DNA of 64,000 bases, from the NCBI RefSeq assembly GCF_004355185.1, contig NZ_CP037922.1, positions 1,426,001 to 1,490,000 of the forward strand, read 5' to 3'. A model generated the notes under the pieces. That model searched no databases and was not told the DNA's origin. It saw only the letters and a list, made by a program, of their open reading frames with translations. Source of the DNA: Hymenobacter radiodurans (GTDB lineage: Bacteria; Bacteroidota; Bacteroidia; Cytophagales; Hymenobacteraceae). Shown one piece after another: positions 1-10,209 of the stretch; the stretch's first letter is position 1, and the number at the start of each line of letters is the position of its first letter. The position numbers and the translations under genes were made by a program.

Positions 1-1
1 T

Positions 2-109
2 TCGGATGAGTTCCCGGGCAAAGAAGCCCGCCTTGTGCTTGTGCCCAATCCTACTCGCCTGATTCTGTCGGTAGGCAAAAAGGTGCGCAAAGAAGTGTGG
101 CAGGCGTAA
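2..109 (+). CDS. C-terminal end of an unidentified protein (partial)
   Basis: An open frame enters from the left edge and runs 35 codons to a TAA at 107-109. The visible residues end in LSVGKKVRKEVWQA. The fragment is too short to assign to a family. It reads in the same direction as the DUF952 gene that follows after about 130 bases. The open frame and the coding-like third-position GC support a real gene end. No function is proposed. Confidence 0.55.
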   Translation, partial: SDEFPGKEARLVLVPNPTRLILSVGKKVRKEVWQA

Positions 110-240
110 GCACGCTACCATTTTCGTAACAAGCGTTTTCTCTCTGGTGCACTTGAAGAACCTCTCCTGCAATGGTAGCTACTGTTGCGAGAGAGGTTCT
201 TTACGTTGTGCTGGGGGGTAAATACTTCCCGCTTTCTACC

Positions 241-597
241 ATGATTTATCGCATCGCCGAACTAGCTGATTGGCAACATGCTCAGCAAACCGGCTTTTTT
301 GCCAGTGCCGATTTATCGGCCGAAGGCTTCATTCACGCTTCCGAACTGTATCAGGTAGAAGCCACTGCGAACCGCTACTACGCTGGTCGCTCCGATATTA
401 TCCTGTTGGAACTCGACGAATCGGAGTTGTGGGTGGCGGCGGTGCCTGTGAAGCGGGAATACGCCGAAGCGCGCAATGACTATTTTCCTCACATTTTTGC
501 GCCCATTCCGCTCGCCGCTATTGCCCGTGCTTTGCCATTTCAAGTTGGTTCCGATGGACAGCACGAGTTGCCGCCGGAGTTAGAAGATGAAGCTTAA
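241..597 (+). CDS. DUF952 domain-containing protein
   Basis: This encodes a protein of 118 residues that matches the small DUF952 family, whose members are about 100-120 residues long and of unknown biochemical role. Recognisable features are the N-terminal MIYRIAELADW, the GFIHASELYQV segment with its conserved Phe-Ile-His, and the PHIFAPIPLAAI segment near the C-terminus. An in-frame upstream start at 172 would add 23 residues that look unlike the family, so the ATG at 241 is preferred. The gene stands alone and ends at a bidirectional hairpin terminator shared with the converging ABC-F gene. The family call is by motif recognition. Confidence 0.8.
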   Translation: MIYRIAELADWQHAQQTGFFASADLSAEGFIHASELYQVEATANRYYAGRSDIILLELDESELWVAAVPVKREYAEARNDYFPHIFAPIPLAAIARALPFQVGSDGQHELPPELEDEA

Positions 598-606
598 TAC
601 GTGAAG

Positions 607-645
607 AAAAAAGCCCCCAGAAGTACTTCTGGGGGGCTTTTTTCT
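607..645. terminator. Bidirectional rho-independent terminator
   Basis: A run of A is followed by GCCCCCAGAAGT, ACTTCTGGGGGGC and a run of T. The stem lies between two converging genes, so it can serve both. The left arm has five C and the right arm six G, leaving one unpaired base. Similar arm mismatches recur in this terminator family. Confidence 0.9.
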
Positions 646-659
646 GCTGTTTGTTGATA

Positions 660-2576
660 TTACATAAAGTCGGCTAGCTCTAGCCACCGCTCGCCTTTGC
701 TATCTAAGGCAGCGTCGGTGCGCTTTAGTTCGGCGGCCCAATCAGCCAAGTCTTTATGGGAACCAGTGCCGGCATTGAGCTTCTCGATAAGCTGCTGCTT
801 CACTTCTTCGAGCTTCTCGATTTCCTTTTCTAAGGTCTCGTACTCCTTTTTCTCCGCGAAAGTGGCCTTGCGTTTTGGTGCCTCAGCAGGGGCAGTTGCT
901 ACTGCTTTCACTGGGGCAGCTGAAGGCGCTACGCCTGCAGCCGCTTTGGCCGTTTTGGCTTGCTCTTTCGCGTATTCTTCGGCGTTGTTTTCCTTCTGCC
1001 ACTCGCGGTAGTCGGTGTAGTTGCCGGGGAAGTGTCGAATTTGCCCCCCGGGCTCCAACACAAACACGTGCTCCACCAGCGCATCCATGAAGTAGCGGTC
1101 GTGGGAAACAATGAGCAGGCAACCACCAAAATTCAGCAGAAAATCCTCCAGAATATTGAGCGTGATGATGTCCAGATCGTTTGTGGGCTCGTCAAGAATC
1201 AGGAAGTTTGGGTTCTTGATAAGCACGCGCAGCAGTTGCAAACGCCGCTTTTCGCCTCCTGAGAGCTTACTAACCAGCGTGTACTGCTGGGCTGGCGGGA
1301 ACTGGAAGTGCTGCAAAAACTGCGACGCCGTGACCACCTCGCCGTTGGCCATTTCCACCACTTCGGCCACCTCCTTCACAATGTCGATGACGCGCTGGGT
1401 AGGATCAAATTCCAGCTCCGTTTGGGTGTAGTAACCGAAAACGGTGGTCTGGCCCTTGTCGATGGTGCCGCTATCCGGCTCCTGGCGGCCGGTGAGCATG
1501 TTGAGCAAGGTAGATTTGCCGGCGCCATTCGGGCCAATCAGGCCAATACGGTCCTTTTTCTTGAATACATAGCTGAAGTCATCGAGCACTACTTTATCGC
1601 CAAATTGCTTGTGCAGGTGCTCCACCTCAATGATTTTGCCCCCCTGACGCGTGGTTTTCACCGATAGCTCCAGCTGCGGACCGCTAATCTTGGTCTTGGC
1701 CTTTTCTTGGGTTTCGTAGAAGGCATCGATGCGGGCCTTTTGCTTCGTGCCGCGGGCTTGCGGTTGCCTACGCATCCAATCCAGTTCCTTACGTAGCAGG
1801 TTGCGGGCTTTTTCTACCTCCGCTACCTCAATCTGCTCGCGCTCAGCCTTTTTCTCGACGAAGTAGGAATAATTGCCCTGGTAGCGGTGCACGCGACCTT
1901 GGTCGAGTTCCACGATTTCATTGGCTACTTTATCGAGGAAGTAGCGGTCGTGGGTCACCATTAATAAGGTGAGATTAGGCGAAGCCAGCCGGTTTTCGAG
2001 CCACTCAATTGTGTCGAGGTCCAGATGGTTGGTGGGCTCGTCAAGAATCAGAACTTCCGGCTCTTCAATCAGAACGCGCGCCAAAGCTACGCGCTTGCGC
2101 TGTCCGCCCGATAATTTGCTGACCGGCCGCTCCAGTAAGTCACCCAGAATACCCAAACGTCCTAGGATTTGCTTCACCTGCGACTCGTAGTCCCAGGCGT
2201 TCAGGGCGTCCATGCGCTCCATTACGCGCTGCAAATCGTCGGATTTGTGCGCGGGGTCATTCACTACATGCTCGTAGTCGCGGATGGCCGCCAGCGTATC
2301 GTTCTGACTGGCAAAAATGGTTTGCTCTACAGTCAGGGCCTCATCAAAAATGGGCTGCTGGCCCAAAAAAGCCACCCGGATATCCTTGCGTACGCTCACC
2401 GAGCCGGTGTCGCCGGGCTCCAAACCGGCCAGAATGCGAAGTAGAGTCGTTTTTCCCGACCCGTTGATGCCCACCAGTGCCACCCGCTGACCTTGGCTCA
2501 GGCCAAAGGAAAGGTCGCGAAACAGCCAGCGGTCGGCGTAATTTTTAGAGATATTCTCAGCTGATAACAGATTCAT
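660..2576 (-). CDS. ABC-F family ATP-binding protein (Uup-like)
   Basis: This is a soluble ATPase of 638 residues with two ABC cassettes and no membrane domain. Members of this class act on ribosomes or nucleic acids rather than in transport. Cassette 1 carries Walker A GINGSGKTT near residue 36, the signature LSGGQRKRVALAR and Walker B VLILDEPTNHLD near 175-187. Cassette 2 has GPNGAGKST, LSGGEKRRLQLLR and FLILDEPTNDLD. A charged linker joins them. The last 70 residues form a predicted coiled coil (YETLEKEIEKLEEVKQQ) like the Uup C-terminal domain, which points to Uup rather than EttA. It is monocistronic and converges on the DUF952 gene. The exact cellular role is inferred from the family only. 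Confidence 0.9.
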   Translation of the reverse strand: MNLLSAENISKNYADRWLFRDLSFGLSQGQRVALVGINGSGKTTLLRILAGLEPGDTGSVSVRKDIRVAFLGQQPIFDEALTVEQTIFASQNDTLAAIRDYEHVVNDPAHKSDDLQRVMERMDALNAWDYESQVKQILGRLGILGDLLERPVSKLSGGQRKRVALARVLIEEPEVLILDEPTNHLDLDTIEWLENRLASPNLTLLMVTHDRYFLDKVANEIVELDQGRVHRYQGNYSYFVEKKAEREQIEVAEVEKARNLLRKELDWMRRQPQARGTKQKARIDAFYETQEKAKTKISGPQLELSVKTTRQGGKIIEVEHLHKQFGDKVVLDDFSYVFKKKDRIGLIGPNGAGKSTLLNMLTGRQEPDSGTIDKGQTTVFGYYTQTELEFDPTQRVIDIVKEVAEVVEMANGEVVTASQFLQHFQFPPAQQYTLVSKLSGGEKRRLQLLRVLIKNPNFLILDEPTNDLDIITLNILEDFLLNFGGCLLIVSHDRYFMDALVEHVFVLEPGGQIRHFPGNYTDYREWQKENNAEEYAKEQAKTAKAAAGVAPSAAPVKAVATAPAEAPKRKATFAEKKEYETLEKEIEKLEEVKQQLIEKLNAGTGSHKDLADWAAELKRTDAALDSKGERWLELADFM

Positions 2577-2684
2577 GCCGCAAAGGTAGGCAAGGCATCC
2601 CAGCTAGGAAGCAGAAGAGTTAATTCTGAGCCGCGTAATATCCCCGGCAGTCTATGAAGGCTAGGCTTTTTATTAGCAACAACG

Positions 2685-5600
2685 TTACTGGGGGGCTTTT
2701 TTGGCAGCTAATGCTTGTATATCGAGGTGCATCTGCTCAATTATTTGCAGCAACAGGTTGTTCACGGTTTCAATGCGAGGTTGCAGCACATGGGGGGCAA
2801 AGTTGCCTTCCCACGAATCCAATTCCTCCACTAAGGAGAGTGCCTGATGCACTTGCAGATGATCGAGGCTGGGCTTGAGCTTATGGGTGGTGGCTTTTAG
2901 AAGCGTCACATCATGGGTCTGCAACGCCTGTGTGAAGTCGCGCACGGCTTCTTCACAGCTCTCAATAAAGCTCTCGAGCATGAGGGCCACGAAGTCATCA
3001 TCGCCCTGGCCTACTTGGTGTAACAGGTCAAGCTTGTAGAGCGGGGTGGGGGAGTTGGAGCTGACAATTGGGCCGGCAGCAACTGGCGTCGCATCCGTGT
3101 CGGAAACAGCAGGGCCTAGTACCCAGTCACCAATCAATTTTAGCAGCTCATCTTCCCGGAACGGCTTTGCCAGGTAGTCATCCATGCCTGCAGCCAAGCA
3201 TTTCTCCCGCTCCCCTTTGATGGCATTCGCCGTTAGAGCAATAATCGGCGTTTTTAAAGCTAGCTGCTCGCGCAATATGGCCGTGGCTTCCAACCCATTC
3301 ATGACGGGCATTTGCATGTCCATCAAAATCAAGTCGAAATGCCGGGTCTGCAATAGCTCCACCGCCAGCGCGCCATTCTCCGCCTCCGCCACGTGGATCT
3401 GCGCATTAGTAAGTAAAGCCTTCGCAATCTGTCGGTTAAACTTGTTGTCCTCCACTAGCAGCACTTCCTTCCCGCGTAGCCTTTCGCGCAATCCCTGATC
3501 GACGGTTTCCTTGCGCGGCAAATCACTTTCGCTGCCTATCTGCAACAGGAGCGAAAAGGAGCTAACGGTGCCTTGGTGCTTCTCACTCTCAATCTGTAAT
3601 TCGCCCCCATCAGGTTCACCAGGCTTTTACTGATGCTGAGCCCGAGGCCAGTGCCGCCAAATTTGCGGGTCACCGAGGGGTCCTCCTGGCTAAACTCTTT
3701 GAAAATGTGGCGCAGGTACGTTGGGTCGATGCCAATACCGGTGTCAGCCACGGAAAACTTGATTTCCACGGCGTCATCGATCTGTCGGATGAAGTCACAC
3801 GAAATCGTGACGTGCCCTTTTTCCGTGAACTTAATGGCATTTCCGGCCAGATTCAGCAGTACTTGAGTGATGCGGTAAGGATCGCCGAGCAGCACCGCGG
3901 GCAGCTGTGGCGCTACCTTCGTCTCAAAGAACAAACCTTTCTCTTCCGCTTTGTAGTGCAGCGTTTGCTCAATCTGAGCCATAAACTGATTGGCACTGAA
4001 GCCAATCTTCTCGACTTGCAGTTGGCCCGCCTCTATTTTAGAAAGGTCCAGAATATCGTTGATGATCACCAGCAGGTTTTCGCCCGATATAGTAATAGCG
4101 CGCAAGTATTCGTCCTGATCTGGAGCAAGCGGAGTTTTGGCAAGAAGTTGCGCCATGCCCAGAATGGCGTTCATCGGTGTCCGAATTTCGTGGCTCATAT
4201 TGGCCAGAAATAGCTCCTTTGCTTTCGACGAGTCCTCGGCGTGCTCCTTGGCGGCACGCAGCTTGTGCTCCAGCGTTTTCTGGTGGGTAATATCCAGCGT
4301 GATATGGATGGAGCCTATAGGCTGGCGGTCATCGTCGTATACGGGCGCGCGGCTTACCAATAGCCACTTGTAGCTACCATCTTTGCCCAACACCATGCGC
4401 TCGTAGGCCCCCTGATCATCCTGCGCAGTGGACGCTGCTTCCTGCGCTAACAGAGGATGCAAGAGATGCTGTTCCAGAATTTCGGCACTGGTAAAGCCGA
4501 GCATATCACAGAAAGCCTGGTTGATATACAGCACCTGCTCCGTTAAATCCGTCTCGATAAGACCCAGATTCATTCGCTCGATGATGCGGCGGTACTTCTC
4601 TTCGCGCCGCTTCAGGATGTCCTCTGCGTTTTTCTGCTCCGTCACATCCTGAAATTTCCACAGATAGCCCAGGGAAGCGTCGTGGCTGAGTATGGGAATA
4701 AAGTCACGCTGGAATACTTTACCGTTTCTGCGCGGAAGCAGCTCGCCAATGACAGCCTGCTGCTCCAGAACACGGCCATCGGTGCCCTCCAGCCACCCGA
4801 GTTCTGTAGGAAGCTCAACGGCGGCCAGCAGCGCTGCGGTTTCTACGCCAATCAATTGCTCAGGCATCACCTGAGTGTTCAGCATTCGGCAGAAAGCCTC
4901 GTTTACCAATACCACACGGCGGAGTTCATCCTCTATTAAAATACCTTCCTGAAAGTTGGCAATAGTAGTTGACAATCGCCGCGTAGAGGCCTCAATGGCC
5001 AGATTAGCTTGTTTTATGGCCGAAATATCCGTGTGGACGCCGGTCATAATGAGCGGCGCGCCATTGGCGTCTCGCTTGGTTATGAGGCCCCGGGTCAGCA
5101 CCCACTTATACTCGCCATTCTTGCAGAGCAGGCGGCGTTCCACGGAGTAAATGGGGAGGTCGCCGCGTAAGTAGGCATCGGAGGCCTGCATACTAGCTAC
5201 ATGGTCGTCGGGGTGAACGTGGTTCTGCCAGGCATGAAAGCCCGTCGGAAAATCCTCATTCGGGTAGCCAAGCATGGTGCGGTAGGCGTTGGAAAAATAC
5301 TCGTCGCCTGTTTGATAGTTAAACTCCCACGCGCCGTCGCCAAACCGCTCGATAGCCAAGTGCCAGCGCTGCTCGCTGTCCTGCACCGCTTCTTCCGCCT
5401 CTTTTAGGGGGCTGATATCCTGTATAATGCCGCTGTACAGAATACCCTCGGCGTCGCTGGCCGTAGGTTGGCAATCGGCTTGAAACCAACGCAATGGCTG
5501 CCCCGGCACCAGCGCACGACCTTCAAACGAGGCTGATCCGGCACTAGGAGGCCGCTTCCAAAACTTAACCCACGCTGCTCGGTCGTCGGGGTGAATGATT

Positions 5601-6223
5601 TCTCCGAGGTGAGCTAATTGGGCTGGGTTGTACCCAAATATTTTCGAGGCATTATCACTCAGGTAAGTGAGGTGGGAAGAGCCATCGTAATTATTGCGCC
5701 ATTGAAAAAGTACACCCGGAACCTGCGCCAATAAGTGTCGCTGCTGCGTCTGATAAGCTTGAGTTGCTAACTGCTCAGCTTTCCACGTAGTGATATCTTC
5801 CAACAGTACCAAAAACCGAGTCGACTCGTGCGGCTCGGTTGGCACACTGGGTTGCAGCTTGGCGCGCATCCAACGGGCGCTACCATCGGAGGTAGTTACC
5901 CGGCCCTCATATTGCAGAGCGGTCTTAGCATTCAGGCTAGCCGTAGGGGACAAATCTGGCGCTATATCAGCGGGCTCGGGGGGCAAAAGCTGCCATAAGG
6001 TATGCTCCGACAACGTGCCAGCTTTACCCCCAAAAAGCGTGAAAAAACTATCGTTAGCCCACTCCAGACGACCTTGTTCGTTGATGATAGCCACGGCCGC
6101 AAAGGCGTGCTGAATCAATAGTAGCGCCTGCTGCAACTGCTCCGGTAGTTTGGAGTCCTCAGGCGATTGGCTGGGCTTCACCCGTTCTGGTATCGAGGAC
6201 GTGTGAACACCACTTTGCTTCAT
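2685..6223 (-). pseudogene. Hybrid sensor histidine kinase, multi-PAS, with REC and Hpt domains (frameshifted)
   Basis: Two adjoining frames (3536-6223 and 2685-3545) form one phosphorelay kinase of about 1179 residues. The order is five PAS/PAC sensor domains over roughly residues 30-660, then a HisKA domain with the phospho-acceptor motif FLANMSHEIRTPMNAILG near 680. A HATPase domain follows (DTGIGID, FGGTGLGLSI), then a receiver domain (LLVEDNKFNRQ, LILMDMQMPVMNG) and a C-terminal Hpt-like domain (KATTHKLKP). No membrane segment is visible, so it is probably cytosolic. The kinase frame breaks at a run of five C at 3604-3608. A sixth base would give LMGGELQIESE and join the receiver in frame. 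No partner regulator is adjacent. The natural signal is unknown. Confidence 0.88.
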
Positions 6224-6490
6224 AGCATCAACAGCACTTGGAGGTCTTATTTGCTATAAAAACCCCGGCTAGTATATTAAAAATGCACTAAAAATCTATT
6301 TCCACTAAGCTGATTTAAACAACAATATACAGGTAAAAGGAGAAATATTTATGTAAGCTCTCTTGACAGCCAAGCGCAGTTGAGTATCCTCATAGGAAGA
6401 CGCAATATGACTTTTGGAAGCTGAGTGCCAGATCATGTATGGTAAGGCAGTACCACTTCGTAACTGTATTGGGGGCTTTTATGACGGAGG

Positions 6491-6724
6491 TTAGATTACC
6501 CGCACGCGGTCCACATACAACTCGTCGCGCAGGATCTCGAGGCCCTTATAGGCAAGCGGGCGACCGGTGTTAGTTGTTAGCTCGCCACCATCGCGGTACA
6601 GATGAGCGACGTCGAGCACCAGCTGAGTGTATTTTAGCTCACCCAACTCTATAGCCACTGGCCGGCCCTGGCTAACGTCGAAGGCGGCAATGGCATGGTC
6701 TATTTCTTCTAAAATCTTACTCAT
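6491..6724 (-). CDS. Hypothetical small protein
   Basis: This encodes 77 residues starting at MSKILEEIDHAIAAFDV. An upstream start at 6766 would add 14 residues with no support. The product is acidic, soluble and free of cysteines or signal sequence, and I do not recognise a family. It ends in DELYVDRVRVI. It is divergent from murI, with about 110 bases between the two starts that presumably hold both promoters. Codon use looks normal for the region. Confidence 0.6.
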   Translation of the reverse strand: MSKILEEIDHAIAAFDVSQGRPVAIELGELKYTQLVLDVAHLYRDGGELTTNTGRPLAYKGLEILRDELYVDRVRVI

Positions 6725-6825
6725 AAAAAGGCAAAGCTTGAGCGAAGAGGCGTCAAGATAGAACATTACTAAAAATTACACATTTCCTAAGACCCCAAAT
6801 TACAAAGCAGGTTGCCTAAAGCCCG

Positions 6826-6833
6826 TACCTTCG
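6826..6833 (+). promoter_or_regulatory. Bacteroidota -7 box upstream of murI
   Basis: TACCTTCG resembles the Bacteroidota -7 consensus TAnnTTTG and ends only five bases before the murI ATG at 6839. Transcription would then start at or very near the start codon, giving a leaderless or nearly leaderless mRNA. This is a motif match only. Confidence 0.45.
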
Positions 6834-6838
6834 CCTCT

Positions 6839-7675
6839 ATGGCATCTTCTTCTGCTTCCGCCGATTTGCGGACCCGGCCCATTGGAATGTTTGATAGCGG
6901 TATCGGCGGGCTCACTGTGGCACGGGCTGTCAGCCGCCTTTTGCCCCACGAACAGCTTATTTACTTCGGCGACACGGCTCACCTGCCTTACGGCGACAAA
7001 AGCACGGCTGCTATTCAGGCTTACTCAGTCAAAATCTGCGACTTACTGCTCAAGCAGCAGTGCAAAGTCATTATGATTGCCTGCAACTCGGCTTCGGCGG
7101 CGGCCTACGAGCTGGTGCGTGAGTATGTAGGCTCTAAAGCGCGGGTACTCAATGTAATTGACCCGATTGTCGCGCACGTAGGGAGGGCATATGCTGGGCG
7201 CGCCGTAGGTCTTATTGGCACCAAGCAAACCGTCAATTCTAATGTGTACAAAAAAAAGCTGGACGACCTCGATGCCGGCGTGCGACTACAGTCTCTGGCC
7301 ACGCCGCTGCTAGCGCCCATGATTGAGGAGGGCTTTTTCAATAATAGTGTCAGCGACAATATTATTCAGAACTACCTCACCAATCCGGCCCTTGATGATA
7401 TTGAAGCGTTGGTACTGGCCTGCACGCATTACCCCATGATTAAGGAGCAGATTGCCCAGTTTTATGAGGGTAAAGTAGAAGTATTGGATGCTTCTGATGC
7501 AGTGGCTACTCACGCGCAAGCTTATTTGGCGGAGCACAACTTGGCTGCGGGGCCAGCAAAAAAGCCCCCCACGCATCATTTTTACGTTTCTGACTTCACC
7601 CAGTCTTTCGAGGAAAGTACCCGCATTTTCTTTGGGCAAGAGGTTCATCTGGAGCACTATCCGCTCTGGGAGTAG
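6839..7675 (+). CDS. murI: Glutamate racemase
   Basis: This enzyme converts L-glutamate to D-glutamate for peptidoglycan in the cytoplasm. The product of 278 residues has the family hallmarks: IGMFDSGIGGLTVARA near the N-terminus, YFGDTAHLPYG, the first catalytic cysteine in MIACNSASAA and the second in LVLACTHYPM. The ATG at 6839 is chosen over the in-frame start at 6812 because the putative -7 box lies between them. It is a single-gene unit. The length is normal for MurI. Confidence 0.95.
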   Translation: MASSSASADLRTRPIGMFDSGIGGLTVARAVSRLLPHEQLIYFGDTAHLPYGDKSTAAIQAYSVKICDLLLKQQCKVIMIACNSASAAAYELVREYVGSKARVLNVIDPIVAHVGRAYAGRAVGLIGTKQTVNSNVYKKKLDDLDAGVRLQSLATPLLAPMIEEGFFNNSVSDNIIQNYLTNPALDDIEALVLACTHYPMIKEQIAQFYEGKVEVLDASDAVATHAQAYLAEHNLAAGPAKKPPTHHFYVSDFTQSFEESTRIFFGQEVHLEHYPLWE

Positions 7676-7855
7676 TGTTTGCATAAAGAACCTCAGTGAG
7701 CCGTTCTACAGGCCGTAAGACGCCCTTGATAGCTGTCTAATAAGCCAAAGTAGATTCGACCTTTTTCAAAGCTATTCACGTTTATATAGTCTGATTAATT
7801 TGCCATTCCTGAAGCGCGCAACGTCTCAGGTATATGCAGTAAGGAGCTAATAACC

Positions 7856-8515
7856 ATGAAAAAGACCTATTACCGTCTCGGCGACTGGCGCCGCAATACA
7901 TTACTGGTAGCGGCCGCCGCTACCTTAGGCCTATCGGTGTTGCCGGCCTGCTCGGGCAATAGTGGCTCCGAAACCAGCCAGGAACAGTGGAGTGGGGGCG
8001 AGACCTACTCGCAGGGTGTTATCACGGAAATGACCGAAGTACAGCCGGGCGAATGGAAAGTAACCGCTGAGCGCCCCGCTGGAAAAGAGGAAGTAGCTGC
8101 TATTCTCAAGCACTTCGACGGTCAGGTGGACACACTACAGGGACAGGCCTTGCAGAAACAGATGCAGGATTACAGCCAGCAACACCCCGAAAACCGGGTG
8201 GCTGGCACCGGCATGATGGATATTTTGATGTGGAGTGGCATTGGGTATATGGCCGGTCGCTTTCTTACGCCCAACCGGGCGGCATATGCTAACCCCGGAT
8301 TGCTACAGCAGAATGCCGGCTGGCGCCAAAATGTGGCGCGGGAGCAACAGCAAGGCCGTGGTTTCTTTGGGCGGGGCTTTACTGGCAACCGCACTGCTGG
8401 CGCTGGTATTCGTCCGAGTACATCCGTGAACCGGTCGGGAGTGCGTAGTACTGCCCCACGAGCGGGCCGCAGCAGTGGTTTCTCTAGTCGGGGAGGCGGT
8501 AGCTTCGGTGGCTAG
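7856..8515 (+). CDS. UPF0323-like lipoprotein
   Basis: The product has 219 residues. It begins with a positively charged N-terminus and a hydrophobic stretch ending in SVLPACSGN, a lipobox with the lipidated Cys at about residue 32. A short folded region (residues 50-120) precedes a low-complexity C-terminus rich in Gly, Ser, Arg and Asn, with FFGRGF and a final GGGSFGG. This layout matches the UPF0323 family as I recall it from epsilonproteobacteria. There too it lies beside a glutathionylspermidine-synthase-like gene, as here (start 8611). The role is unknown; the pairing suggests an envelope partner for the downstream ATP-grasp enzyme. Confidence 0.7.
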   Translation: MKKTYYRLGDWRRNTLLVAAAATLGLSVLPACSGNSGSETSQEQWSGGETYSQGVITEMTEVQPGEWKVTAERPAGKEEVAAILKHFDGQVDTLQGQALQKQMQDYSQQHPENRVAGTGMMDILMWSGIGYMAGRFLTPNRAAYANPGLLQQNAGWRQNVAREQQQGRGFFGRGFTGNRTAGAGIRPSTSVNRSGVRSTAPRAGRSSGFSSRGGGSFGG

Positions 8516-8539
8516 ATCAAAAGACTTGTTTCTCCTATA

Positions 8540-8580
8540 ATTTGCCCCCCAACACCTTATACAGGGCGTTGGGGGCAAAT
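8540..8580. repeat. GC-rich hairpin between the lipoprotein and ATP-grasp genes
   Basis: The arms ATTTGCCCCCCAACACC and GGCGTTGGGGGCAAAT flank an eight-base loop, with one base more in the left C run and one mismatch. There is no run of T after the stem, so it may be an attenuator or mRNA-stability element within the pair rather than a full terminator. The core contains the TTTGCCCCCC word that recurs through the window. Confidence 0.6.
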
Positions 8581-8610
8581 ATATAGTATACCGTTGCTAA
8601 CGTTAACCGT

Positions 8611-9783
8611 ATGATAAAGCTGTTACCTCTGACCGGTGATATTGCACCTGCTGTGCGTGGCTTAGGCTGGGATTGGGCCATTGAGGAGGCTTGCGCCGCT
8701 TACGTAGCGCGCGAAGCCGTTGTATTGACTGAGAATGAGGCTGATACCTTGCTCCAGGCTGCTGATACCCTGTATGAGATGCTCGTAGCTTCCATACCCG
8801 ACCCGATTCCGGATGATTTGCTCCAACTGCTGGCTATTCCGCCCAACTTGTGGGCCGCGGTGCGTCATTCCTGGAATGATGAGCGGCACTGGCACATATA
8901 TGGTCGGTTCGATATTGCCGTCACGTCCGATGGCCCTAAGCTGCTTGAGTTCAATGCTGACACCGCAACCAGCCTGCCCGAAACTGCTGTAGTACAATGG
9001 GCTAGCTTGGTGGCAGCGGGCACCTCCGACGAAAGCCGGCAAGCCAATGGGCTGTTTGAAGGGCTGAGTGCGCAGTTTCGCGAGTGGCTTGATCTCAATT
9101 CAGACTTAGAACCAAGCTTATTGCTCGTGTATTTGCCCGGCAGCCCAGAAGATGAAGCCAACTGTGCTGTGTTGGCTGAAGCCGCTCGCGAGGCTGGTTT
9201 TGAGCAGGTGCATATCTGCTCGGTAGATACTATGCAGGTGTCAGTAGCAGGAGAAGAGCGCGGCGTGTGGGCACCAGTTGAAGCAGATCAATGGCAACGC
9301 TTTGGCTTCCTATTTAAGCTGGTACCATGGGAAGTTTTAGCGGAGGAGGAGCCAGCGCTTACCGCTGACTTATGCGAACTGCTTTTAAGCCGTGACGTAA
9401 TTATTGCTAATCCAGCTTATGCGCTTTTATTTCAGAGCAAGGGCATTCTAGCGTGGCTCTGGCAAGTATATCCACACCACCCGCTACTTCTAGAGGCTTC
9501 CTTGCAGGATTTGTCGGGCCACAGTGTGCGCAAGCCACTTTTCGGTCGCGAAGGCCAGAACGTAGCTGAGATGCAAAATGGGCAGGTGGCGTATGAAATT
9601 CCAGGTGATTTTGCCCCCCAGCCCCAAGTGCGTCAGCGTTGGGCCGATCTTCCTGCGGATGGGCAACGGCGCCTTTATCAGGCGGGCGTATTCTGGGCGG
9701 GTGAAGCATGCGCCTTGGGATTTCGCCGAGAGAAAGGCTTTATAACCAACCTGTCGGAGTTCGTACCTCATATCCTGGAGTAG
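8611..9783 (+). CDS. Glutathionylspermidine synthase-like ATP-grasp protein
   Basis: This product of 390 residues belongs to the glutathionylspermidine synthase / YgiC-YjfC family, ATP-grasp C-N ligases. Visible family features are GLGWDWAIEEACAAY near the N-terminus, the GRFDIAVTSDGPKLLEFNAD strand around residues 100-120, VPWEVLAEE near 240, and a C-terminal ATP-grasp segment with KPLFGREGQNV. Homologues of this short type lack the amidase domain of the bifunctional E. coli enzyme, and their substrates are largely unproven. Many Bacteroidota do not use glutathione, so the real substrate may be another peptide or polyamine. It probably forms a unit with the upstream UPF0323 lipoprotein gene. 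Confidence 0.85.
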   Translation: MIKLLPLTGDIAPAVRGLGWDWAIEEACAAYVAREAVVLTENEADTLLQAADTLYEMLVASIPDPIPDDLLQLLAIPPNLWAAVRHSWNDERHWHIYGRFDIAVTSDGPKLLEFNADTATSLPETAVVQWASLVAAGTSDESRQANGLFEGLSAQFREWLDLNSDLEPSLLLVYLPGSPEDEANCAVLAEAAREAGFEQVHICSVDTMQVSVAGEERGVWAPVEADQWQRFGFLFKLVPWEVLAEEEPALTADLCELLLSRDVIIANPAYALLFQSKGILAWLWQVYPHHPLLLEASLQDLSGHSVRKPLFGREGQNVAEMQNGQVAYEIPGDFAPQPQVRQRWADLPADGQRRLYQAGVFWAGEACALGFRREKGFITNLSEFVPHILE

Positions 9784-9895
9784 CACGCTATTCGCTTGGT
9801 AGCAACATGATTCGAAGACAAGTCGACTAGTTTATCTAATCATGTACAGATCAAAATAGCGTCGTGTATAGCTAAAGTCTAAAATCTATTAATAG

Positions 9896-9953
9896 AATAC
9901 CCAGCCTACATAGCGCTGCTCATATATGGGCAGTCATATGTAGGCTGGGTATT
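9896..9953 (+). terminator. Probable terminator after the ATP-grasp gene
   Basis: Two 16-base arms, AATACCCAGCCTACAT and its exact complement, surround a 26-base loop that itself contains a small CTGC/GCAG stem. A T/A-rich tail follows. It lies about 110 bases after the stop at 9783. The rest of the gap up to 10209 is AT-rich with no open frame that I can support; it should hold the promoter of the next gene. Confidence 0.7.
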
Positions 9954-10209
9954 TTATTATCAAAAAAAATACTGAGCCTGGTGAATTTAAGGTATGCTAA
10001 TTGTAGAAGGAGGACTCAAAAGTCAGGTTGGATATTACTGAGAATCAGATTTATGGCTTATTCAAAAAATAATTGTACTCCTGCATGTTTTGCGAAATGG
10101 CTGTTATAAAAATTAGATTCTGCAAGTATAAGACTAGACTTTAAATAGAGACTCATAGCGCATTTTACAAGTCACATCTCATTCTCTATAAACTTTCTTT
10201 CCCACGCGT

